From assembly GCA_014860445.1 (NCBI GenBank), contig JACZJT010000047.1, positions 138,164 through 202,163 on the forward strand: DNA of 64,000 bases, read 5' to 3'. The position numbers and the translations under genes are program-made. How positions within the stretch are numbered: position 1 is the stretch's first letter; every line of letters begins with the position of its first letter. The notes below the pieces were generated by a model. The model ran no database searches, was not told the origin of the DNA, and saw nothing but the letters and a program-made list of their open reading frames with translations. The stretch is from Burkholderiales bacterium (lineage in GTDB: Bacteria > Pseudomonadota > Gammaproteobacteria > Burkholderiales > SG8-39). Positions 17,714 through 25,640 of the stretch are shown here, in pieces.

Positions 17714-18538
17714 CTATCTAAACCATCCGAAAAGTTTCTTTGCCAAGCCTTCTCCGGCCGGGTATTCATGCAAAATCTTTATCAGAATTACCGAAACGTT
17801 GTCGCGCCCACCGTTGTCGTTGGCCATTTGAACCAGTTGCTGCACCGCCAGATTCAAATTGGCGCCCAGCGCCTGCAGCGTCATGCCGATGTCCTCGTCA
17901 TTCACCATGTCCGACAATCCGTCGGAGCACAGCAGATAGATGTCGCCCGGCTGGGTGTCGTATTCGTGAATCTCCGGCTCCACCGCCGGATCGATACCCA
18001 TCGCCCGCGTGACCAGGTTCTTGTTCGATGAGCCCTTTGCCTGCTCCTTGGTCAACATGCCGGCGTCGATCTGCTCCTGCAACAGCGAATGGTCCTTGCT
18101 GACCTGAATGAATTCGTCGCCGCGCATCCGGTACAGGCGCGAATCGCCGATATGCGCCACCATCACCTTGTTGTCATAGAACAGCGCCACGACCAGCGTC
18201 GTTCCCATACCCGCGTACTGAGGCTGCGTCTGCGCTGCCTGGTAGATCGATGCATTCGCCTTGGCAATCTGCTGCTGCAGCATTTTCGTAGCGGCCTTCT
18301 GCCCGCTTTGCGGATCGACCTCTTCGGGTGCATGCGCCTCGATTTGCTGGCGCAATTCAGTGGTAAGCACCGTTGTGGCCATCCCGCTCGCCACTTCGCC
18401 GGCATTGTAGCCCCCCATGCCGTCGGCAAGCACCACGATGCCTTTCTCCGGCACCGAGGCGATCGAATCCTCGTTGTTCGAGCGCACCATTCCGGGGTCC
18501 GTATGGCTTGCGATCTCGAGGGCTTGACTCAGGTCCAT
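17714..18538 (-). CDS. PP2C-type Ser/Thr protein phosphatase
   Basis: A 274-aa soluble phosphatase (PrpC/Stp type). The metal and phosphate motifs are all there: RSNNEDS, VLADGMGGYNAGE, AHIGDSRLYR, LLCSDGLSDM and NGGRDNVSV. It is the first gene of a five-gene run with FHA, cyclase, phosphodiesterase and cNMP/rhodanese genes. No Hanks-type kinase is encoded in the window, so the kinase it opposes must lie elsewhere or be outside the edges. The last residues (AKKLFGWFR) may form an amphipathic tail. Confidence 0.93.
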   Translation of the reverse strand: MDLSQALEIASHTDPGMVRSNNEDSIASVPEKGIVVLADGMGGYNAGEVASGMATTVLTTELRQQIEAHAPEEVDPQSGQKAATKMLQQQIAKANASIYQAAQTQPQYAGMGTTLVVALFYDNKVMVAHIGDSRLYRMRGDEFIQVSKDHSLLQEQIDAGMLTKEQAKGSSNKNLVTRAMGIDPAVEPEIHEYDTQPGDIYLLCSDGLSDMVNDEDIGMTLQALGANLNLAVQQLVQMANDNGGRDNVSVILIKILHEYPAGEGLAKKLFGWFR

Positions 18539-19008
18539 GCGATGCTATTCCTGGACACCGGTATCGATGCCGGTGATGCGGAAAAAACCCTCGGTCGTCC
18601 GAACTCCCGCCTTAGTCATGCCCGATCCCCTGGCCCCTTATTCTTTTACGCCAACACTCGGCTATCTGCCGGATAGCGAAGGCATTTTACGACATCCGCC
18701 TTCGCGCTTGTGCTAAATCCGCGGAAGCAATACAGACCGGCGCGCCTTGCACAGAGGAGCGCCTTGCCGCATTGCCACGCGTCGCCTTGACGCCTCGTTC
18801 ACCCCCCCATGTTTCGCCATCGCCTTTGCTGATCTCGTACTGCAAAGGCAAGTCTCATTTATAAACAGGGCGGTAATACTCATTCTTGCAGTTAAATATT
18901 AGATTAGTCAAATGTTTTTTTCTGAATCCCCTGGGGTAAACGTCGGCCCAAAACCCTCGCGTCAGCTCATATGGCGGACGAGCACTGCAATAGCGTCAGG
19001 CAAAAGCA
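18539..19008. other. Intergenic region upstream of the PP2C operon
   Basis: About 470 bases that must contain the promoter of the PP2C-FHA-cyclase operon. An AT-rich patch lies at about 18855-18930. I see no convincing gene, RNA or operator. Confidence 0.5.
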
Positions 19009-19038
19009 AAAAACCCCTGGTGTACGCCAGGGGTTTTC
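19009..19038 (-). terminator. Terminator of the frc-formyltransferase operon
   Basis: AAAACCCCTGG (to 19020) and CCAGGGGTTTT (19027-19037) pair around the 6-base loop TGTACG. The T run is longer on the minus strand, which fits termination after the formyltransferase gene ending at 19110. Confidence 0.88.
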
Positions 19039-19109
19039 CCGATTCCATTGCGCGCCATCGCCCATTCGCGCTGCGGCCGCTAGCGCGCAGAACGCGAACG
19101 CGCCCTGGC

Positions 19110-20030
19110 TTAGTTGCCCAGTATCGTGCCTGCAGCGATTCCCAACTCGACCGGTGACACTTTCTTGCCGCTGCCCAGTTTGCCCTTGGCCACCTCGATC
19201 TGCCCGCCCTGCCCCGTAATAAGCATGCTGGTCTCGCTTACCGCGATTACTTCACCGACCTTGCCTCGAACCGCGCCGAACGTACGCACCAAGTGCTTCT
19301 TCGATCCGAACAACTGCAACTTTTCTCCGCCGATTGTGGTCCATGCGCCCGGCGCCGGATCGCAACCGCGAATTAGATTGTGAATGTAGTCGACATGGTT
19401 GGCCCAGTTGATCCGTGCCTCGCCCTCGCGGCACCAGCCTTCGTAGCTCGCCTGTGCTTCGTCCTGCACCAATTCCTTGTGCTTGCCCGCGACGACCAGG
19501 TCGGCCGCTTCCAGCATCGCCGCCACGCCGAGCGGGAACAAGCGGTCGAAGTAGACCGTGCCGAGCGTATCATCGGCGCTCACCGGCGTTCTTTTCTGAA
19601 GAATCACCGCGCCTTCGTCGAGCCCGTCCGAGGGACGGAAGATGGTAAGACCAGTCTCGGTCTCGCCCTTGATCAGGGGCCAGTTGATCGAAGAGGGGCC
19701 GCGGAACTTCGGCAGCAACGACGGATGGTACTGAATGGTGCCGTGTGCGGGAATGCTGACGAATTCCTGCGGCGCGAACTGCAGCACGAAAGCCATGATG
19801 CCGATGTCCGCCTTCGCTGCGACCAGCGCCTGTGCTGCTTCCGGTGCACGCAAAGACTTGAATTGGTAGACCTTGAGGCCCTTTTCCTCGGCCGCCGCAC
19901 GCAGCGCATCCGGACGCGCCCCTTCTTTCTCCGGCGCGCAGAATACCGCGGCAACTTCGTCACCCCGCGCGAGAAAAGCTTCCAGCACCGCTTTGCCAAA
20001 ATCTTGCTGCCCAATAATTGCGATTTTCAT
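19110..20030 (-). CDS. Formyl-THF-dependent formyltransferase/hydrolase resembling the N-terminal domain of 10-formyl-THF dehydrogenase
   Basis: A 306-aa protein with the Fmt/PurN fold: formyltransferase N-domain (about 1-180) with YHPSLLPKFRG and SDGLDEG, giving catalytic His102 and Asp138, and a C-domain containing INWANHVDYIHNLIRG. The opening MKIAIIGQQDFGKAV and the Q-Y-H-P-S motif are much closer to the hydrolase domain of eukaryotic ALDH1L1 than to Met-tRNA formyltransferase, which has N-x-H-P-S. The aldehyde dehydrogenase part is absent. It follows frc by 61 nt. It may release formate from 10-formyl-THF, or move formyl groups between THF and CoA; the second is only a hypothesis. Confidence 0.8.
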   Translation of the reverse strand: MKIAIIGQQDFGKAVLEAFLARGDEVAAVFCAPEKEGARPDALRAAAEEKGLKVYQFKSLRAPEAAQALVAAKADIGIMAFVLQFAPQEFVSIPAHGTIQYHPSLLPKFRGPSSINWPLIKGETETGLTIFRPSDGLDEGAVILQKRTPVSADDTLGTVYFDRLFPLGVAAMLEAADLVVAGKHKELVQDEAQASYEGWCREGEARINWANHVDYIHNLIRGCDPAPGAWTTIGGEKLQLFGSKKHLVRTFGAVRGKVGEVIAVSETSMLITGQGGQIEVAKGKLGSGKKVSPVELGIAAGTILGN

Positions 20031-20091
20031 GTCGTCCTTCTTTTGAGCCAGTTTCAAATCGGGGGGGATATGTTCCCTGATACTTCGACCG

Positions 20092-21363
20092 CTAGGCCTT
20101 TTTCTTCGGCGGAGCGCTGAAAGCGCCTGCTGTCTTGAGCGCGCCGAACTTCGCGTCGTCGTAGCCCAGCACCTGCTTGAGCACTTCCTCGGTGTGCTCG
20201 CCCAGGAGCGGCGAGCGCTCGATTTTCGCAGGCGAGGCGGACAGCTTGATCGGCATGCCGACATTCCACCACTTGCCGCGCTGAGGGTGATCCAGTTCGA
20301 CCCACATGTCGCGTCCGCGAATATGCTCGTCGTTGGCAAGATCCTCGGTGGACATGATCGGACCGCAGGGCACATCCAGCGGATTCAGGATCGCCATGAA
20401 CTCGCGCTTGGTATGCTTCTCCGCGAATTTGTTGATCAGCGTCCACATGAGTTGCTGATTCTTGCGCCTGTCGCCGATGGCGGCAAAGTGGGGGTCAGTC
20501 GCGAGATCCGGCATGCCGATGTCCGGTCCGATGCGCTTGGCGAGCGCGACCCAGACCGCTTCCTGGACGACGACGTACAACCAGTCGTTCGCTCCATGGG
20601 GCTTGCAGTGGATCGCGTTGCCGAGTTGGCCGCCGCCAGAGTCGTTGCCGGCGCGCGGCACGTCCCCCATGCCCTTGTAGGTCGGCACGGAGTACTCGGT
20701 GAGCTCGCCGCGGGTGAGACGCTGATGGTCCCGAAATTTGACCCGGCACAGGTTCATCACGCCGTCCATCATCGCGACCTCGACATACTGCCCTTCGCCG
20801 GTGCGGTTTGCCTGGTGCAAAGCGGCGAGCAGGCCGATCGCCAGATGCAGCCCGGTTCCTGAGTCGCCAATCTGCGCACCCGTAACAAACGGAGGACCGT
20901 CTGGAATACCCGTGGTGCTCATCGCACCGCCCATCGCCTGTGCGACGTTCTCGTAGGCCTTGAATTCGGCGTAGGGTCCGCTCGAGCCAAACCCCTTGAT
21001 CGAGCCCATCACGATGCGCGGATTGATCTCGTGGATCTTCTCCCAGCTGAATCCGAAGCGGTCCAGCACACCCGGTCCGAAGTTCTCCATGATGATGTCG
21101 CATTTTTTCAACAGATCCACAAACACCGCCTTGCCTTCCGCGGACTTCATATTCACCGTGATCGAGCGCTTGTTGCAGTTGAGCATGGTGAAATAAAGGC
21201 TGTCGGCATTGGGCACGTCACGCAACTGGCCGCGCGTAGCATCGCCCTGTGGATTCTCGAACTTGATCACATCCGCGCCCATCCACGCCAGCAATTGCGA
21301 GCATGTCGGCCCCGCTTGCACGTGTGTCATGTCTAAAATGCGAACTCCCTTGAGTGCTTCCAT
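20092..21363 (-). CDS. frc: Formyl-CoA:oxalate CoA-transferase
   Basis: A class III CoA-transferase of 423 aa. LKGVRILDMTHVQAGPTCSQ at the start, SLYFTMLNCNKRSI, ENFGPGVLDRFGFSW and LLGEHTEEVL near the end follow the Oxalobacter Frc sequence closely, and the Asp of TGAQIGDSGTG matches catalytic Asp169. It transfers CoA from formyl-CoA to oxalate, yielding formate and oxalyl-CoA. ATG 21363 is preferred over the Met eight codons earlier because AAGGGG lies 8 nt upstream. It is divergent from the Crp/Fnr regulator; a TTGAC-N4-GTCAA palindrome lies between. The partner decarboxylase gene is 30 kb away at 50997. Confidence 0.93.
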   Translation of the reverse strand: MEALKGVRILDMTHVQAGPTCSQLLAWMGADVIKFENPQGDATRGQLRDVPNADSLYFTMLNCNKRSITVNMKSAEGKAVFVDLLKKCDIIMENFGPGVLDRFGFSWEKIHEINPRIVMGSIKGFGSSGPYAEFKAYENVAQAMGGAMSTTGIPDGPPFVTGAQIGDSGTGLHLAIGLLAALHQANRTGEGQYVEVAMMDGVMNLCRVKFRDHQRLTRGELTEYSVPTYKGMGDVPRAGNDSGGGQLGNAIHCKPHGANDWLYVVVQEAVWVALAKRIGPDIGMPDLATDPHFAAIGDRRKNQQLMWTLINKFAEKHTKREFMAILNPLDVPCGPIMSTEDLANDEHIRGRDMWVELDHPQRGKWWNVGMPIKLSASPAKIERSPLLGEHTEEVLKQVLGYDDAKFGALKTAGAFSAPPKKKA

Positions 21364-21595
21364 GCCCGGTACCCCTTTTGTTTTCAATTCCGCTTGCGCG
21401 GGATTTCCCGCGCACTAGGCGCGGAGCATTTGTGAATCGTGAATCATTTCTACATGGTTTGCTTCGACGCGCCAGACGATCAGGCGCGACTTCCCTACCC
21501 GGATGCTGTGGTATGCTATTTGCGCATTGCTCATGCGTCAACGTGCGACCGCCCGACGTAGCGGCCATACTAAGAAATTCGACCGCTTGCGTACC

Positions 21596-21609
21596 TTGAC
21601 TGAGGTCAA
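21596..21609. promoter_or_regulatory. Putative Crp/Fnr-type operator in the frc-regulator intergenic region
   Basis: TTGACTGAGGTCAA, a perfect TTGAC-N4-GTCAA palindrome, followed by TGAT. It lies about 235 bases upstream of frc and 44 bases before the chosen start of the regulator, so it may serve autoregulation as well as frc. The oxc and sucC sites share the longer core, G-GTCAATG included. Confidence 0.7.
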
Positions 21610-21653
21610 TGATTTCGTTATTTGTTCGCGCTCAAATCCGCTCCGATCACTTC

Positions 21654-22259
21654 ATGTCGTCCATCGATACCCACCCACAGCGCAATACCATCCGCCTTCA
21701 ACTCAGGCAAAGCCTCGTGCTCAAGGACATGCCCCCCAGGGCGCAGACCGAAGTCGAGGGGCTTGTGGAAATCGCCGACTTCAGCAAAGGCGACCTGCTG
21801 GTAAACCAGGGCCACAGCGCGATGGAGCAGTTCTTCATCCTTGAGGGAATTCTCAAGCGCGTGGTCAGCGACCCAAAAGGCAAGGAAATGATCCTGCGCT
21901 TTGCCGCAGAGACCGACATGGATACGTCCTACGCCGCCTGGCGCCTGCGCACGCCGATGCCGTACAGCATCGTGGCGGTGACCAAGGCGCGCGTGGCCAA
22001 GCTCTCGATGCAGCATTGGGTCGAATTTCTTGAGCGCCACACCGGCGTCAAGGCGCGCTTCGAATACGAGGTCATGAGCCTGATGTCCGAGGTCATGGCA
22101 CACACCATTACCCTTCACCTGCTGGACGCACCGGGGCGGCTGTCACGCTTCAAGCGCAAGCACCCCGAACTGCTGGCCCGCATTCCAAAGAAGGAACTGG
22201 CATCCTATCTGAACCTCACGCCCGAGACGCTTTCCAGGCTCAAGCAGAAGAAAACCTGA
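21654..22259 (+). CDS. Crp/Fnr-family transcriptional regulator of the oxalate genes (predicted)
   Basis: A 201-aa regulator: a beta-barrel effector domain (about 30-120), a long dimerisation helix and a winged-helix DNA-binding domain ending ELASYLNLTPETLSRLKQKK. The recognition helix has the E-x-x-S-R pattern that in FNR reads TTGAT half-sites. There is no cysteine in the whole protein, so it cannot carry an FNR-type Fe-S cluster, and its signal must differ from oxygen. It is transcribed away from frc. A start at 21609 is possible but would overlap the palindrome; 21654 is preferred, though no strong ribosome site marks it. Confidence 0.85.
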   Translation: MSSIDTHPQRNTIRLQLRQSLVLKDMPPRAQTEVEGLVEIADFSKGDLLVNQGHSAMEQFFILEGILKRVVSDPKGKEMILRFAAETDMDTSYAAWRLRTPMPYSIVAVTKARVAKLSMQHWVEFLERHTGVKARFEYEVMSLMSEVMAHTITLHLLDAPGRLSRFKRKHPELLARIPKKELASYLNLTPETLSRLKQKKT

Positions 22260-22296
22260 ACTGCGCCTGGCGAAGCATCGAGCTGACCATCGCCGG

Positions 22297-23820
22297 CTAC
22301 GCGTCCTTGGCCGCCAACTTCTTGGTAACCGACCACAGCGTCGAGGCCATGGGCCAGATCAGAAGCGCAAGTGCGAGCGTGGTGATCGAGCCGACCAGCC
22401 CGTTTTCGAACAGGATGCGCATGTCGCCCTGCGACATCAGCATCGCCTGGCGGAACGAGGCCTCCGCCCGGTCACCCAGAACAATCGCCAGTACCAGCGG
22501 CGCGAGTGGGTAGTCGAGCTTTTTGAACAGATAGCCGGTCACGCCGAACACGACCATCATGTAGATGTCGAATGTCGCGTTGTGCACCGTGTACGCCCCG
22601 ATCGCGCAGATCACGATAATGATCGGAGCGATCACCGAAAACGGAATCCTCAGGATCGCGGCGAACAAGGGCACACAGGTCAGCACGACAATCAGTCCGG
22701 CGATGTTGCCGAGGTACATCGAGGCGATCAGGCCCCAGACAAATTCCTTCTGCTCGACGAACAGCAGCGGCCCGGGCTCGAGGCCCCAGATCAGCAGTCC
22801 GCCCAGCAGCACCGCCGCGGTAGGCGAACCCGGCACGCCGAGTGTAAGCATAGGCAGCAGTGCCGATGTGCCCGCAGCGTGTGCCGCGGTCTCCGGCGCC
22901 ACCACCCCTTCGACCACGCCCTCGCCGAACTTGTCACCGTCCTTTGAGAAGCGGCGCGCCACGCCGTAGGCCATGAACGAAGCCGGCGTCGCTCCGCCCG
23001 GAACGATGCCCATGAAGCAGCCGATGGCTGCCGAACGCAGGGAGGTGAGCCAATATTTCGGCAGTTCCTTCCAGGTTTGGATCACCACCTTGAGATTGAT
23101 CTTCGCCGAGGCCCCCCTGAACTCCAGCCCTTCCTCGAGGGTCAACAGGATCTCGCCGATGCCGAACAGGCCGATCACCGCTACCAGAAAGTCAAAACCG
23201 GTAAGCAGCGTCGCCGTGCCGAAGGTCATGCGCAGCGTTCCGGTCACCGTGTCCGAGCCCACGGCGGCAAGCGCGAATCCGAGCATCATCGACACCAGAG
23301 TCTTGAACGGCGCCTGCTTGCTCATGCCGATGAAAGCACAGAAAGTAAGCAGGTATACGGAGAAGAATTCGGGCGGGCCGAACTCGAGCGCGAACTGGGC
23401 CACGATCGGAGATAAAAAGGTGATAACGATCACGCCCACGGCCGCGCCGATGAACGAAGAGGTAAAGGCCGCGGTCAGTGCCGCGCCGGCACGCCCCTGT
23501 TGCGCCAGCGGATAGCCGTCGAAAGTGGTCGCGACGGACCACGGCTCGCCCGGGATGTTGAACAGGATCGAGGTGATCGCACCGCCGAACAGCGCCCCCC
23601 AGTAAATGCACGACAGGAGAATGATTGCCGAAGTCTGCCCGCCGGGCGTCTGCGCCATCGAAAAGGTCAGCGGCAGCAGGATCGCGACACCGTTGGCTCC
23701 GCCCAGGCCGGGCAACACCCCGATGATGACGCCGAGGATGACCCCGGCGAACATCAGTGCGATATTGGTGAGGGAAAGTGCGACGGCGAAGCCGTCCAAC
23801 AGGGAATTGAGTGCGTCCAT
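22297..23820 (-). CDS. tctA: Tripartite tricarboxylate transporter, large membrane subunit
   Basis: A 507-aa polytopic membrane protein with the TctA signatures GVLPGLGGANGVAILLPLTF, GEPWSVATTFDGYPLAQQG and GVPGSPTAAVLLGG, with about twelve predicted helices. It is the channel subunit of a secondary, substrate-binding-protein-dependent carboxylate importer. It follows tctB by 18 nt and ends facing the Crp/Fnr gene. Its place among oxalate genes and the shared operator upstream of tctC suggest oxalate or a related dicarboxylate as substrate; this is inference, since TTT substrates are very diverse. Confidence 0.93.
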   Translation of the reverse strand: MDALNSLLDGFAVALSLTNIALMFAGVILGVIIGVLPGLGGANGVAILLPLTFSMAQTPGGQTSAIILLSCIYWGALFGGAITSILFNIPGEPWSVATTFDGYPLAQQGRAGAALTAAFTSSFIGAAVGVIVITFLSPIVAQFALEFGPPEFFSVYLLTFCAFIGMSKQAPFKTLVSMMLGFALAAVGSDTVTGTLRMTFGTATLLTGFDFLVAVIGLFGIGEILLTLEEGLEFRGASAKINLKVVIQTWKELPKYWLTSLRSAAIGCFMGIVPGGATPASFMAYGVARRFSKDGDKFGEGVVEGVVAPETAAHAAGTSALLPMLTLGVPGSPTAAVLLGGLLIWGLEPGPLLFVEQKEFVWGLIASMYLGNIAGLIVVLTCVPLFAAILRIPFSVIAPIIIVICAIGAYTVHNATFDIYMMVVFGVTGYLFKKLDYPLAPLVLAIVLGDRAEASFRQAMLMSQGDMRILFENGLVGSITTLALALLIWPMASTLWSVTKKLAAKDA

Positions 23821-23838
23821 TATGCTTTTCCGCAGCGC

Positions 23839-24342
23839 CTAGTCGAGCCCGAGCAGGGACTCGACCACGCCCTTGGGCAGCGGCACCAGAAACCAGATTT
23901 CGAACACGCAATAGAAGAAAACGTTGGTGCCCACGCTCACAAACGCCGCCTTCCACCAGGCATACTTGCCCAACCAGCGCATGAAGAACGCAATGTATAT
24001 GATTGACGGAACGTAGATCCCGAGAAAGCCGACCAGCACAACGTAAACTGAAGACGGCACCAGCACGCTGAGCACCAGCTTGAGTTGTCCGACTTCGACG
24101 AAAGCACCGTTCTTCTTCGAGATCAACAGCGCGTGAACGAAATTCACCAGCGAGGCGATGCATATGATCACGCCGACGTAGAAAGGAAAATAGCCGGTCT
24201 GCGGACCGTCCGCCGCCCATCTGGCACCGATCCGCCAGCTGTCGAAAATCACGATCGCGCCCAGCGCGAATGTGAACCCGGCGACGGCCAGTTCGGCGGT
24301 CTTGTTGCTCAGCGCAGCACGCTGATCGTGTACTTCAGACAT
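23839..24342 (-). CDS. tctB: Tripartite tricarboxylate transporter, small membrane subunit
   Basis: A 167-aa protein with four predicted transmembrane helices (AGFTFALGAIVIFDSWRIGA, then FYVGVIICIASLVNFVHALL, LVLSVLVPSSVYVVLVGFLG and a final helix). Length and topology fit TctB. The position between tctC and tctA is standard. Confidence 0.88.
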   Translation of the reverse strand: MSEVHDQRAALSNKTAELAVAGFTFALGAIVIFDSWRIGARWAADGPQTGYFPFYVGVIICIASLVNFVHALLISKKNGAFVEVGQLKLVLSVLVPSSVYVVLVGFLGIYVPSIIYIAFFMRWLGKYAWWKAAFVSVGTNVFFYCVFEIWFLVPLPKGVVESLLGLD

Positions 24343-24431
24343 TCTCCTCTCTCCTGATACGGGCGCGGCGCGCCCTTGCCGCAGGCGCGCCGCTGGTGTT
24401 TGTTGTTATGGGTACCGTTGCCTGCCAGGTA

Positions 24432-25445
24432 TTATTTCTGACCCGCCATGAAACCAGCCCCCTTCATGAGCGCGACATGCTCGGCTTCCGCCGCCGCGAC
24501 CCAATCGGTAAACTCCTTGCCTTCGATGCTGGTCTGGTTGAACGCACCTTTGTTCATCAGCGCGGTCCACTCCGGGGTCTCGCGCACCTTCCGCAGGACT
24601 CCCACGAAGTAGTCAACCTGATCCTGTGACACGCCACCTGCCATAAAGATACCGCGCAGCATCAGATAATTGACATCGAGTCCGGCCTCCTTGCAGGTCG
24701 GAATGTCACTCCACGCCATCGTGTCCGTCATCTTTTCCTTGTACGGCATGCGCTTGGTGTCGAAAACACAGAGCGGGCGCAGCTTGCCGCCACGCCAGTG
24801 CGCCACCGCCTCGATCGGGTTGTTGACCGAGGAATCGATATGATTGCCGACCAGCTGCACGGCCACCGTGCCGCCGCCCTTGAACGGGATGTAGGTAAAC
24901 TTGGCGCCGGTCTTCTTCTCGATTGCGGCCGTGATGATCTGGTCTTCCTGTTTCGAACCGGTGCCGCCCATTTTCATCTTGTTGGCGCCGGCCTTTTTGA
25001 CCGCATCGACGTACTCCTTTGCGCTCTTATAGGGCTTTTCTGCATTCACCCACAGCACGAATTCGTCCAGCGCCATCATCTTGACCGGGGTCAGATCGCG
25101 CCAGTTGAACGGCACGGCAGTCGCAAGCGGGGTGGTAAACATGTTCGACAGCGTGATAATGATCTTGTGCGGGTCCCCCTTCGCGCCTTTTACGTCAAGG
25201 AATCCCTCGGCACCGGCGCCGCCGGATTTGTTGATCACCACCATCGGTTGTTTCATCAGATTGTGCTTGACGATGATCCCTTGGATCGCGCGCGCCATCT
25301 GGTCGGCACCGCCGCCGCTGCCCGCCGGAACGACGAATTCGACAGTCTTGGTCGGCTCCCACGCATGCGCGGGTACGGTTACGGCGGAAAGCGCAGCGAC
25401 CGCCGTCGTCGTTAGAACACTCTTGAAACAAGCAGAAACTTTCAT
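24432..25445 (-). CDS. tctC: TTT-family periplasmic solute-binding protein
   Basis: A 337-aa protein with a Sec signal peptide (MKVSACFKSVLTTTAVAALS...AHA) and a mature start WEPTKTVEFVVPAGSGGGADQMAR, the BugT/TctC signature. The family binds carboxylates in a closed cleft. ATG 25445 is selected because AGGAGGAG lies 2-3 nt upstream and the signal peptide starts there. It is the first gene of tctCBA, and a perfect FNR-like palindrome lies 151 bases upstream. Substrate is not proven; oxalate is the contextual guess. Confidence 0.92.
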   Translation of the reverse strand: MKVSACFKSVLTTTAVAALSAVTVPAHAWEPTKTVEFVVPAGSGGGADQMARAIQGIIVKHNLMKQPMVVINKSGGAGAEGFLDVKGAKGDPHKIIITLSNMFTTPLATAVPFNWRDLTPVKMMALDEFVLWVNAEKPYKSAKEYVDAVKKAGANKMKMGGTGSKQEDQIITAAIEKKTGAKFTYIPFKGGGTVAVQLVGNHIDSSVNNPIEAVAHWRGGKLRPLCVFDTKRMPYKEKMTDTMAWSDIPTCKEAGLDVNYLMLRGIFMAGGVSQDQVDYFVGVLRKVRETPEWTALMNKGAFNQTSIEGKEFTDWVAAAEAEHVALMKGAGFMAGQK

Positions 25446-25595
25446 GACTCCTCCTCCAGTGAAAGCAATTGAATTTCCGTCCTTCACGCGCTTGCGCACT
25501 TCAGTTGACGGGTTTTATGCCTATTGCCGCTCGGCATTATTGGCATTTTTATTGATTACAGCTACAGCATACCGCCTTACCTGCTGATCGGGGCA

Positions 25596-25609
25596 TTGAT
25601 TTTGATCAA
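25596..25609. promoter_or_regulatory. Putative Crp/Fnr-type operator upstream of tctCBA
   Basis: TTGATTTTGATCAA matches the FNR/FixK consensus TTGAT-N4-ATCAA exactly. A further ATCAA follows 7 bases later. It lies between the stop of the TerC-family gene and tctC. Confidence 0.7.
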
Positions 25610-25640
25610 CAAATCAAAACTGAAAAAGTAATGATTGATA

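Noticed and set aside
19110..20030. Ordinary methionyl-tRNA formyltransferase
   Set aside because: The active-site motif is Q-Y-H-P-S rather than N-x-H-P-S, and the start and C-domain resemble the ALDH1L1 hydrolase domain; no def gene is adjacent.
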